From: Bacteroidales bacterium
Lineage (GTDB): Bacteria > Bacteroidota > Bacteroidia > Bacteroidales > UBA932
DNA: 64,000 bases
Assembly (NCBI GenBank): GCA_021371955.1
Contig: JAJFVD010000002.1
Coordinates: 1-64,000 of the forward strand
Direction: 5' to 3'
A program made the position numbers and the translations under genes. Numbering within the stretch: the stretch's first letter is position 1; every line of letters starts with the position of its first letter. Shown here piece after piece: positions 36,798 to 45,870 of this stretch. The notes beneath the pieces were generated by a model that ran no database searches, was not told the DNA's origin, and saw nothing but the letters and a program-made list of their open reading frames with translations.

Positions 36798-38282
36798 TTA
36801 GTCTCTTTTTTCCTTTAATGAGGCTTTAACCTTCTTAAGATAGCTTTCAAGCCCTTCTGTAACTTTTGTCATCATCTCCTTCTGGAACTGAGGGTTTGTG
36901 ATTTTTTCCTCATCCGGAAGGCTGCTCATGAAGAGAGTTTCAACAAGTACCGATGGGTAATTTGTTGGAGCGTTAAGCGAAAAGTTAAAATTGCCAATCA
37001 GGCCGAAATTATTTACATCAAGCAATACAAGCTTCTCAAGAATAGACTTTGCAAGTTCTCTGTACTCAATATGTTTGTAATACGTGCTTGTTCCTCCGTT
37101 TTTAAGAGGATTTCCTCCGGCGTTGCAGTGAATTGCAACAATCATATCCACATTTGCATTGTCAAATGTTTTAATCCTGTCTGCCAAAGTAACATCACTG
37201 TCATCTGTTCTGCTTAAAATAACCGTTGCTCCCTTCTTCTCAAGTTGCTCCTTCAACATATATGCCATAGCCAGATTCTGAGCTTTCTCTTCGAAGCCAG
37301 CAGGACTTACTGCACCTGCCGATTTTGGACCGCCGTGCCCGGCATCCACTCCTATAACCATCCCCTTTAGTTTGCCTGAATATGCAGGCAGAGGGGTATG
37401 TTTAACTGTAATATCCAGGCTGTTTCCAACATAATCCACCTTGTAACCCCAGCTGTATTCGTCTTTCAGATATATCAAAACACGAAAAACGTCAGGTGAT
37501 ATTTGCTTGAAATCTACATAATCGACCGCTTTGAGATTCAGATACTGAGTTATCCAGTTTGAATTGCAGGCAGCACCGTATATATCAACCACGAGCCTGT
37601 TCGGCTCAAGTTCCCTGTACATTGTGTATGGCTGTCTGCTTTCAAGAGAAATCCTTATTCTATCGCTTTTACCTGCATTTGAAACGCTCCATGAACTTGT
37701 GAGGGTAAATGGCGGTTTTACTCCTGCAGGTTCAATATTTACAAAGTATTTTGGAATAAATGCGTAGTTGTTTTCCGACAATCTTACTTTGTAAAGGGAC
37801 TGAACGGAATCAATCAGTTCCATACGGATACCGGAGGCAATATAATTAACCTTTGCACCTCCTAGCCTGTCCTGCCCTGCTCCATAATTAAGATATGCAC
37901 CTTCTTTGGTCACAACCACTCTTTTACCGTAATCCTGAAGAATTTCAATTTTGGGCTGCGCTGTTACAATTTTATAGTATACCGAGAAATTGTCTGAATA
38001 CTCCTTTCCTCCGGAAATAATTTTAATTACAACCGGATTGGCGCCCTCTTTTAAATTTAGTTCAATACCAAATGAACCGGTTTTATATTGTTTTACAGAT
38101 TGTTCATTTACAAATATTTGCGATTGAGGGGCAGCAACTCCTACAATAATATGGGTCGGAGTTGTAACTGTGTCATTTTTACCCCTTACAATCTTGTAGT
38201 CCGGGATAATCTGGCCAAAAAGTGTAATGAAAGAAAACAGGTTAAAAATTATAACCGTAAATAGTTTTTGATTGATTTTCAT
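36798..38282 (-). CDS. N-acetylmuramoyl-L-alanine amidase (Amidase_3) with N-terminal AMIN/SH3-like region
   Basis: 494 residues, exported (signal peptide to about TLFGQ). The C-terminal ~180 residues form the zinc amidase: GVDAGHGG (zinc His), EEKAQNLAMAYML (zinc Glu), VAIHCNAGG (second His), and VETLFMSS (catalytic Glu). It cleaves the amide between MurNAc and the stem peptide for cell separation. The long N-terminal part (~30-310) contains beta-rich domains including an AMIN-like segment (EPNRLVVDIYGAAC), as in septum-targeted AmiC proteins. It lies just upstream of uvrB and may head the same transcript. Confidence 0.9.
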   Translation of the reverse strand: MKINQKLFTVIIFNLFSFITLFGQIIPDYKIVRGKNDTVTTPTHIIVGVAAPQSQIFVNEQSVKQYKTGSFGIELNLKEGANPVVIKIISGGKEYSDNFSVYYKIVTAQPKIEILQDYGKRVVVTKEGAYLNYGAGQDRLGGAKVNYIASGIRMELIDSVQSLYKVRLSENNYAFIPKYFVNIEPAGVKPPFTLTSSWSVSNAGKSDRIRISLESRQPYTMYRELEPNRLVVDIYGAACNSNWITQYLNLKAVDYVDFKQISPDVFRVLIYLKDEYSWGYKVDYVGNSLDITVKHTPLPAYSGKLKGMVIGVDAGHGGPKSAGAVSPAGFEEKAQNLAMAYMLKEQLEKKGATVILSRTDDSDVTLADRIKTFDNANVDMIVAIHCNAGGNPLKNGGTSTYYKHIEYRELAKSILEKLVLLDVNNFGLIGNFNFSLNAPTNYPSVLVETLFMSSLPDEEKITNPQFQKEMMTKVTEGLESYLKKVKASLKEKRD

Positions 38283-38324
38283 GGCTTGAATTTTGCTATA
38301 AACTTTACAAATGTAGACAAAAAT

Positions 38325-39041
38325 ATGGATAGCAACAGTAAAAACAACTTCATGTTATTAGGGCTCTCAATTTTTGCCGGTCTTGCTGTTTTAGCCTTAT
38401 CCCTCCTCGTTTCTGTAAAGACAATAAAATCATTTGACCGCTTTGTTTCGGTAAAAGGACTTGCAGAAGTTGAGGTGGCAGCAAACAGGGTAATCTGGCC
38501 CGTCGCATACAAGGAAATCGGTAACGATTTATCATCTCTCTACAAATCCATCAACGATAAAAACAGGGTAATCATAGATTATCTGAAATCAAAAGGGTTG
38601 GACGAGAGCGAAATTTCAGTATCTGCCCCGCAGATTATAGACATGAGCGCCGAGAGATATCAGAGCCAGCAAAGTACCTACAGGTACAATATCACAAGCG
38701 TTCTGACGGTTACTTCCGAAAAGGTGGAAAAGGTAAGGGAGATAATATCTTCCCAGTCCGATCTGCTACAGAAAGGAATAGCCCTGAGTTCCGGCGATTT
38801 TCAGTACACGACTCAGTATTTTTACACAAAGCTTAATGACATCAAACCTGCAATGATAGAAGAGGCGACAAAAAATGCCCGAAATGCTGCAGAGAAATTT
38901 GCAAAAGATTCTAACAGTAAAATAGGACGAATCAAAAATGCAAATCAGGGACAATTTTCAATAACCGACAGGGACGGAAACTCTCCCCATATAAAAGTTG
39001 TAAGAGTTGTAAGTACTATTGAATATCTTCTCAGGGATTAA
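38325..39041 (+). CDS. SIMPL (DUF541) domain protein
   Basis: 238 residues from the ATG at 38325 (MDSNSKNNFMLLGL), preferred over 38268 because it gives a short charged N-terminus before the TM helix (~9-30). The rest is the SIMPL domain: FVSVKGLAEVEVAANRVIW, GLDESEISVSAPQII and AATKNARNAAEKFAK-like helix (EEATKNARNAAEKFA). It is anchored in the membrane and faces the periplasm. The family has varied, poorly known roles in envelope stress. It is divergent from the amidase gene. Confidence 0.85.
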   Translation: MDSNSKNNFMLLGLSIFAGLAVLALSLLVSVKTIKSFDRFVSVKGLAEVEVAANRVIWPVAYKEIGNDLSSLYKSINDKNRVIIDYLKSKGLDESEISVSAPQIIDMSAERYQSQQSTYRYNITSVLTVTSEKVEKVREIISSQSDLLQKGIALSSGDFQYTTQYFYTKLNDIKPAMIEEATKNARNAAEKFAKDSNSKIGRIKNANQGQFSITDRDGNSPHIKVVRVVSTIEYLLRD

Positions 39042-39149
39042 TGTCTTAAGTTACGATTTGAAACATAATCCTGCTCCATTTTTATCATTCAATATCAGGC
39101 TATTATCCATTTTAGCATAAGCTTAATTCAAAAAATCCCCCAAATAAAA

Positions 39150-39157
39150 TAACTTTG
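39150..39157 (+). promoter_or_regulatory. Putative -7 element of the enolase gene
   Basis: TAACTTTG fits TAnnTTTG and lies 43 bases before the eno start codon; the -33 match upstream is weak. Confidence 0.45.
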
Positions 39158-39185
39158 CATCACATTTTATGTGACTAACAATTAA

Positions 39186-40472
<1,287 letters not shown>

Positions 40473-40497
40473 TTTTATATAATCATTTATTGCCGAA

Positions 40498-40535
40498 GAG
40501 GGCGTCTAAATTTGCATTTAGATGCCCTCTTTTAC
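40498..40535 (+). terminator. Rho-independent terminator of eno
   Basis: GAGGGCGTCTAAAT (40498-40511), loop TTGC, ATTTAGATGCCCTC (40516-40529) form a 14-pair stem with a single G:T pair, followed by TTTTACTTTT. A textbook intrinsic terminator. Confidence 0.9.
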
Positions 40536-40550
40536 TTTTGTACTTAGGGT

Positions 40551-40721
40551 CTAGCATCGGCGACGAGTTGCAAAATCTCTATGTACTCCGTTCACATGCC
40601 ATCAAATTGCTGAGGGCGATTCGGCCGGAACGAGCATCGCGAGCGAGGACGCACAAGCCCTCATCAATTTGGTGGCAGTGGACAGATAGCCGGGAGAAAA
40701 TGCAACCTGGCACCGATTAGC
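40551..40721. repeat. Large imperfect palindrome (about 170 bp)
   Basis: The gap between eno and the next gene holds, besides the terminator, one long imperfect inverted repeat. Inner arms GCCATCAAATTGCTGAGGGC (40598-40617) and GCCCTCATCAATTTGGTGGC (40657-40676) match at 18 of 20 positions; outer arms around CTAGCATCGG/GTTGCA (from 40551) and TGCAAC/CCGATTAGC (to 40721) pair less perfectly. The ~40-base apex is GC-rich (AACGAGCATCGCGAGCGAG). It is more GC-rich than its surroundings and has no coding signal I trust. It looks like a REP/MITE-type element of a family different from the one at the island edges. Confidence 0.6.
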
Positions 40722-40795
40722 AACAAATATTTTGAAAACCTTGCAACAAAAGATATAAAAGCTTCGTCTAATTGCTAAACTTTATAACTAGTCTA

Positions 40796-43105
40796 ATGAT
40801 CAAACTTAAACTCTTTTCAAGCTTGCTCCTCTTGATTTCATTCAATTTATGCTTTTCCCAGGTTTCCGTTAAAGGTGTTGTCTCAGACAACGAAAATCTT
40901 CCTGTCCCATTTGCGAATGTAGTTATGTACACTACTCTTGACTCAACTACATTCAGATACGGAGGGATAACCGACCTTAACGGAAATTATGAAATTAAGA
41001 ATGTGGCTGCGGACAACTATTGTCTTGTAGTTTCATTTATTGGTTACAAAAACATTAAGGATACAATTTCAGTAAACGGCACAAACCCAATCCTGCTCAA
41101 CTACAAAATGGAAGCAGATGTTAAAATGCTTAATGCTGCATCTGTTCAGGAGAGCCGGGCAAGAACCCTTCCGGACAAGACCACATACAGCATTCTCCCT
41201 AAGGATATAAAGAGCTCCCGAAACGCCCTTGACCTTACGACAATTGTCCCTCAGATTATATTTGATCCGGTAAACGAAAAAATTTCCGGGACCAACGGCA
41301 AGCCTGTAAAGATTCTTATAAACGGCCTAAACGCAACAGAGATAGATTTGAAATCACTCCGCCCGGATCAGATTCTCAGGCTTGACCACTATGATGTTCC
41401 GCCGGCAAGATATGCAGAGTATGGAAATGTAATAAACATTATAACCAAAAGTGCAGAGGATGGATTTGCCGCCGGGATTAATGCTTCGTCCGCTTTTACA
41501 ACCGGATTCGGAAATGAGATGGCCTATTTCAAATTCAATCGTAAACAACACCAGTTTGCCTTAGACTACTCTTTATATTACAGAAATTACTCAGACAGAG
41601 AACAGGAGTCCTACTATAATTATATTTTCAATGAGACAGAATATACAAGAACTCAGAAATTAAAAAATGCTTTTGGCTACGACGACCATTACATAAATTT
41701 CACATATACAAATCAAAAAACCGACAACTACGCATTGAAAATCAAACTCTCTCCTAATTATATGGGTAGGAAGAACGATGGTAACTCTGTGATTGATTAT
41801 GATGCAAATGGCGAACTTAGCCAGAGAACGGGAAATGACCACACGAGAGCATCGGTATTCAGTCCATCTGCCGATATATATTTCTGGAAGCAACTAAAGA
41901 ATAAGCAGGAACTTGCCGTGAATGTTGTTGGAACAGGATTCATCACCTCCAACAAATATTACAAAAAAGAGTATGACAACGCTCACAATCTGGTACTTGA
42001 CGACAATATGGACGAAAAGAACAGAAAGCAGTCACTCATTGGAGAGGTGAACTATTCTGCTGAACTTAAAAACGTACGCCTTAATGCCGGTTACTCAATC
42101 GAGACAAGCAGTATGAAATCCGATGTTGTGAACAGTTTTGAATCGTCAATATATACCACATCATTCCTTAAAAATTACCTGTATTCCGAAATTTCCGGCC
42201 AGAAAAACAAATGGTCATACAAAGCCAGTATTGGAGTTTCAAATATCAAAAGAGAGACCGTATCCGACAAATACAGCAACTGGCTATTCAGACCGTCTTT
42301 AACTGTCGGATACAACATAAACAAGAATCAGAGCCTACGCCTGTCATACAAGAAAGAGTCTGCAGAACCCTCACTATCCGAGCTCAGCAACAACAAAATA
42401 TTCATAACCGAGCATATTATCCGTCAGGGGAATCCGGATCTGAGGCCTAGTGTGTCAAACGAAATATTCATTGATTACTCTCTAAAGACCAAACTTTTCG
42501 ACTTTCAATTTACTCCATATTACAGACAGACTACAAATCCGATAAACACATACTTTACCAGAGCCGAAGAGAATATTGTAATGGCATCGGAAAACGGAGA
42601 ATATTCAGAAAATTACGGAATAAGCTACTCCGGCTCGATTAAGCCATTCAGCAGCAACCTTGTTACAATAAGATTCAGCGGACAGGTGATGAACACAGAA
42701 CTCAAAAGCGCACAGGCCGGTTCATATTCACACCTGTACACACCACTCTGGTATCAGATAAATGTTCAGCATAAAAGCTTTCTTGTCTATTATCAGGGAA
42801 ATATAGTCGGCAAATATCTAAGTGGCCCGTACCTGTCTACAAATGAAAACAATTCGCACTTAGGGGCAAGATACACCAGGAACAACCTCTCGGTTTTCGC
42901 AAGTATCTACTGGATTTTTACCAGATCGAAATACAGGACATCAACCATCCCGGAAAGTATTGTCAATTTTCATAATTTCAGCTGGATAAACGATAATGCA
43001 TCAATGTTTGTAGTAGGTATAAGTTATAATTTAGTGAAAGGGAAAAGCTACTCCGAAAAGGCACGTAAACTGCAGAATGCAGACAGAGACTCCGGAATGT
43101 TCTGA
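40796..43105 (+). CDS. Outer membrane beta-barrel family protein with carboxypeptidase-regulatory-like domain
   Basis: 769 residues from the ATG at 40796 (MIKLKLFSSLLLLISFNLCFSQ is the signal peptide). Residues ~24-110 are a CarbopepD_reg-like beta sandwich (VKGVVSDNENLPVPFANVVMYT), followed by a plug-like stretch (~120-210, PVKILINGLNATEIDLKSL) and a long barrel of the OMP_b-brl_3 type, ending SGMF. It is TonB-receptor-like, yet I see no clear TonB box. Such proteins handle peptides, iron or act in envelope assembly; the ligand is unknown. It is followed by an M14 peptidase, and a link with peptide use is possible. Confidence 0.85.
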   Translation: MIKLKLFSSLLLLISFNLCFSQVSVKGVVSDNENLPVPFANVVMYTTLDSTTFRYGGITDLNGNYEIKNVAADNYCLVVSFIGYKNIKDTISVNGTNPILLNYKMEADVKMLNAASVQESRARTLPDKTTYSILPKDIKSSRNALDLTTIVPQIIFDPVNEKISGTNGKPVKILINGLNATEIDLKSLRPDQILRLDHYDVPPARYAEYGNVINIITKSAEDGFAAGINASSAFTTGFGNEMAYFKFNRKQHQFALDYSLYYRNYSDREQESYYNYIFNETEYTRTQKLKNAFGYDDHYINFTYTNQKTDNYALKIKLSPNYMGRKNDGNSVIDYDANGELSQRTGNDHTRASVFSPSADIYFWKQLKNKQELAVNVVGTGFITSNKYYKKEYDNAHNLVLDDNMDEKNRKQSLIGEVNYSAELKNVRLNAGYSIETSSMKSDVVNSFESSIYTTSFLKNYLYSEISGQKNKWSYKASIGVSNIKRETVSDKYSNWLFRPSLTVGYNINKNQSLRLSYKKESAEPSLSELSNNKIFITEHIIRQGNPDLRPSVSNEIFIDYSLKTKLFDFQFTPYYRQTTNPINTYFTRAEENIVMASENGEYSENYGISYSGSIKPFSSNLVTIRFSGQVMNTELKSAQAGSYSHLYTPLWYQINVQHKSFLVYYQGNIVGKYLSGPYLSTNENNSHLGARYTRNNLSVFASIYWIFTRSKYRTSTIPESIVNFHNFSWINDNASMFVVGISYNLVKGKSYSEKARKLQNADRDSGMF

Positions 43106-43112
43106 TAAATGT

Positions 43113-43155
43113 GAATATTAAAATTTCTATCTTTGAAATTCAAATTTTAATATTC
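43113..43155 (+). promoter_or_regulatory. Perfect 14-bp inverted repeat enclosing a -7 element upstream of the M14 gene
   Basis: GAATATTAAAATTT (43113-43126) is repeated inverted as AAATTTTAATATTC (43142-43155). The 15-base spacer contains TATCTTTG (43128-43135), a full match to TAnnTTTG. The repeat ends five bases before the ATG at 43161. It could be an operator spanning the promoter, or an AT-rich stem. Confidence 0.5.
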
Positions 43156-43160
43156 GCAAA

Positions 43161-44966
43161 ATGAAGCTCAGTAATATTTCTGTAAAGTTTCCCATTAACT
43201 TCCTTTTAGCTTTTTTAATTTTTAGTCCTGTATCATTTGCTCAGGTTGCAAATTCAAAGGATGATAAATTTTTAACATATTTCGAAAAAAACAATTTTAA
43301 CAAAACTCCGCGATACGCAGAAACTGTTGAATTTTGCAAGCTCCTGGACGATAACTCAAAAATCGTATCTTTTCAGACAATCGGGATTTCACCCCAAGGC
43401 AGAGAAATTCCAATCCTGATTGTTGACAAAGACGGTTTGACAGATCCTCAGGAAATTCGCAAAAAAGGCCGTACTGTTGTTGTCGCGGAGGCCTGTATTC
43501 ATGCCGGCGAACCGGATGGTAAAGATGCAGGACTAATGCTCATCAGGGATATTGCAATTTATGGCAAATATCCCGGACTGCTCAACAATGTATCCTTTTT
43601 GTTTATTCCTATTATCAATGTAGACGGGCATGAAGACTTTGGCAGTCAGTATAGAATAAATCAAAACGGGCCCGAAGAGGTTGGTGCAAGATATACTGCT
43701 CAAAAACTCAATATGAACAGGGATTTCATTAAGGCAGATGCTCCCGAAACTAAAGCATTGCTATCTCTCTATAAAAAATGGATGCCCGAACTCTTTATCG
43801 ACATTCACGTAACAAACGGAGCCGACTTCCAGTATGTTTCCACCTATGGTATGGACCAGTGTGGTTTTCTCGCCCCTAATATGCTTGAATGGACTAAAAA
43901 AATCTATGAGAAACAACTCCTTGAGAAGATGTCAGCTGCCGGGTACCCTATTTTCCCATACTTTGAATTCAACAGTTACACCAACCCCGGAGCAGGTGTT
44001 TTACCCGACAACTTCCCTCCCCAGTATTCCAATGGTTATGCATCTGCAAACAACCGCATAGGACTTTTAATAGAGAACCATATATACAAGCCATACAAAG
44101 AGAGGGTCAAATCGGCATATATGATTGTTAAAAACTCCCTGGAAATAATCGGTTCAAATAGTACAGCGCTTATAGCAGAAATTAATAAAGCCGATAAATT
44201 CATTGCATCGGCACAATTCAGAAGAGACTCTCTGCCTCTGATGTATTCGCATGACAAGAAGGATAGTGCTATTATTGATTTTTTGGCATGGAAAGACACA
44301 ACAGTTATAAGCGACCTTAGCGGTGCAAAATGGACATACTCAAACAGAACAGCACCGGTTACCATAAAAATGCCGCTCTTTACTTCATACAAGCCGGAAC
44401 TTAAGATAAAGCTTCCCGAGGCATATATTATCCCTGCGGAACAACTTGAGACAATTGCATTGCTGGATGTTCACGGTATAAAATATGAACGAATGGATAA
44501 AGACTGTAAAATTGAGGTGGAAACATACAGATTTAAAGATCCTAAATGGTCGCAATTCCCCTACGAAGGCAGAGTAACTCTTGATATTAAGTATACCACC
44601 CAAAAAGAGTCTGTAAATTATCGTAAAGGAGATGTAATGGTAACCACTTCGCAGCCGAAAGTAAAGATAATTGCCTATCTTCTTGAGCCAAAATCGCCAA
44701 CATCGCTTGTATATTGGGGGTTTTACAACAATTTCGCAAGACCGGCTACTGAATTCTGGATACGGCTCAATTATATGGAGGTAAAAGGAAGAGAAATGCT
44801 CGCCAAAGATCCTTTGCTCAAAAAGGAGTTCGAAGCAAAAAAGGCTTCAGACCCTACCTTCGCAAACGATCCAAATGCCATCCTTCAGTTTTTCATGAAT
44901 AAAGTGCGCAAGAATGTGGAACCGGATGTCAACCGTTACCCTGTAGGCAGATTAATGAACAAATAG
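43161..44966 (+). CDS. M14-family zinc carboxypeptidase, exported
   Basis: 601 residues with a signal peptide (to about VSFAQ). Catalytic M14 domain in the first ~330 residues: zinc ligands in ACIHAGEPDGK (HxxE) and ELFIDIHVTNGADFQY (His), and the catalytic Glu near LLIENHIYKPYKERV. The C-terminal ~270 residues are a beta-rich extension (KPELKIKLPEAYIIPAEQLETIALLDVHGI) found in the bacterial large M14 proteins. It removes C-terminal residues from peptides in the periplasm or outside, complementing the S9 and M28 peptidases in this window. Single gene with an unusual palindromic promoter region. Confidence 0.9.
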   Translation: MKLSNISVKFPINFLLAFLIFSPVSFAQVANSKDDKFLTYFEKNNFNKTPRYAETVEFCKLLDDNSKIVSFQTIGISPQGREIPILIVDKDGLTDPQEIRKKGRTVVVAEACIHAGEPDGKDAGLMLIRDIAIYGKYPGLLNNVSFLFIPIINVDGHEDFGSQYRINQNGPEEVGARYTAQKLNMNRDFIKADAPETKALLSLYKKWMPELFIDIHVTNGADFQYVSTYGMDQCGFLAPNMLEWTKKIYEKQLLEKMSAAGYPIFPYFEFNSYTNPGAGVLPDNFPPQYSNGYASANNRIGLLIENHIYKPYKERVKSAYMIVKNSLEIIGSNSTALIAEINKADKFIASAQFRRDSLPLMYSHDKKDSAIIDFLAWKDTTVISDLSGAKWTYSNRTAPVTIKMPLFTSYKPELKIKLPEAYIIPAEQLETIALLDVHGIKYERMDKDCKIEVETYRFKDPKWSQFPYEGRVTLDIKYTTQKESVNYRKGDVMVTTSQPKVKIIAYLLEPKSPTSLVYWGFYNNFARPATEFWIRLNYMEVKGREMLAKDPLLKKEFEAKKASDPTFANDPNAILQFFMNKVRKNVEPDVNRYPVGRLMNK

Positions 44967-45003
44967 ACTCCGTTTAAGAAAATCGGAGAAAGGAAATTAA
45001 TCT

Positions 45004-45870
45004 CTATATCAAAATATCTGCAATAGTGAAAACGGCTAAGATTACCGAAGCAACTCCATTTGCAGTAAAGAAAGCGGCATTGAGCCGTGATATATCGTTT
45101 GGCTTAATTATAATATGCTGATACGCCAATAATGCGGCAAATATTGCTGCTCCAATCAAATATATGGTTCCAAGTCCTGCTGAATTTCCAAAAAACCATA
45201 AAAGCGGGATAACAAGAGCGTGCCCCACTGCGGAGACTATCATAGCTCTCTTCCTGCCAAGTAGACCGGGTATTGAATGGAGCCCTTCGCTGCGGTCAAA
45301 TTCCTCATCGGCAAGAGAATATAGTATATCAAAACTTGACGACCACAGGAAAACAATTAGGGACAATATAAGAGGAGCAACATCCAGACGACCGGTTACA
45401 CTTATATATGCTGCAGCCGGAGCACAGGAAAGAGCAAGGCCCAAACCATAGTGGCATAATGATGTGAATCTCTTGAGATAACTGTATCCCAGCAAAACTA
45501 TCATCGCCGGAACCGACAGATACAAAGCCAGCCTGTTTATTAATGCCGATACTATTACAAAAAGGACGATATTGGCAATTACAAACAAAAGAACGGCAGC
45601 AGGAGACAGAACTGAAGACGGAATTTCCCTTTTTGCAGTTCGGGGATTTTTCGCATCAATTTTTCTATCGGCCCAGCGGTTAAAACCCATTGCACTGTTT
45701 CTTGCGAAGACCATTGCAAGCAATATGAGCACAAGAAGCCTCCATGTGAATGCACCGCCCGGTTCAATCGCAAGAAAGAGCCCTATCAGAGCAAAGGGCA
45801 TGGCAAATATTGTATGGGCAAATTTGACCAGACTCAGATATTTCGCTCCCTTGTCAAAAAATTTCTTCAT
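45004..45870 (-). CDS. UbiA-family polyprenyltransferase (4-hydroxybenzoate/MqnP-like)
   Basis: 288 residues with eight or nine TM helices. Two Asp-rich motifs bind the prenyl pyrophosphate through Mg2+: NRWADRKIDAKNPRT and DILYSLADEEFD. It attaches a polyprenyl chain to an aromatic acceptor in the membrane. In Bacteroidota this subgroup is usually the prenyltransferase of quinone synthesis, including the futalosine menaquinone route (MqnP), but the acceptor cannot be read directly. It overlaps the end of pheT by one base. Confidence 0.9.
   Translation of the reverse strand: MKKFFDKGAKYLSLVKFAHTIFAMPFALIGLFLAIEPGGAFTWRLLVLILLAMVFARNSAMGFNRWADRKIDAKNPRTAKREIPSSVLSPAAVLLFVIANIVLFVIVSALINRLALYLSVPAMIVLLGYSYLKRFTSLCHYGLGLALSCAPAAAYISVTGRLDVAPLILSLIVFLWSSSFDILYSLADEEFDRSEGLHSIPGLLGRKRAMIVSAVGHALVIPLLWFFGNSAGLGTIYLIGAAIFAALLAYQHIIIKPNDISRLNAAFFTANGVASVILAVFTIADILI

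Noticed and set aside
40490..40720. Open frame of 76 codons (plus strand) after eno
   Set aside because: It runs through the eno terminator and the long palindrome, uses no good start, and its sequence is explained by the inverted repeat.
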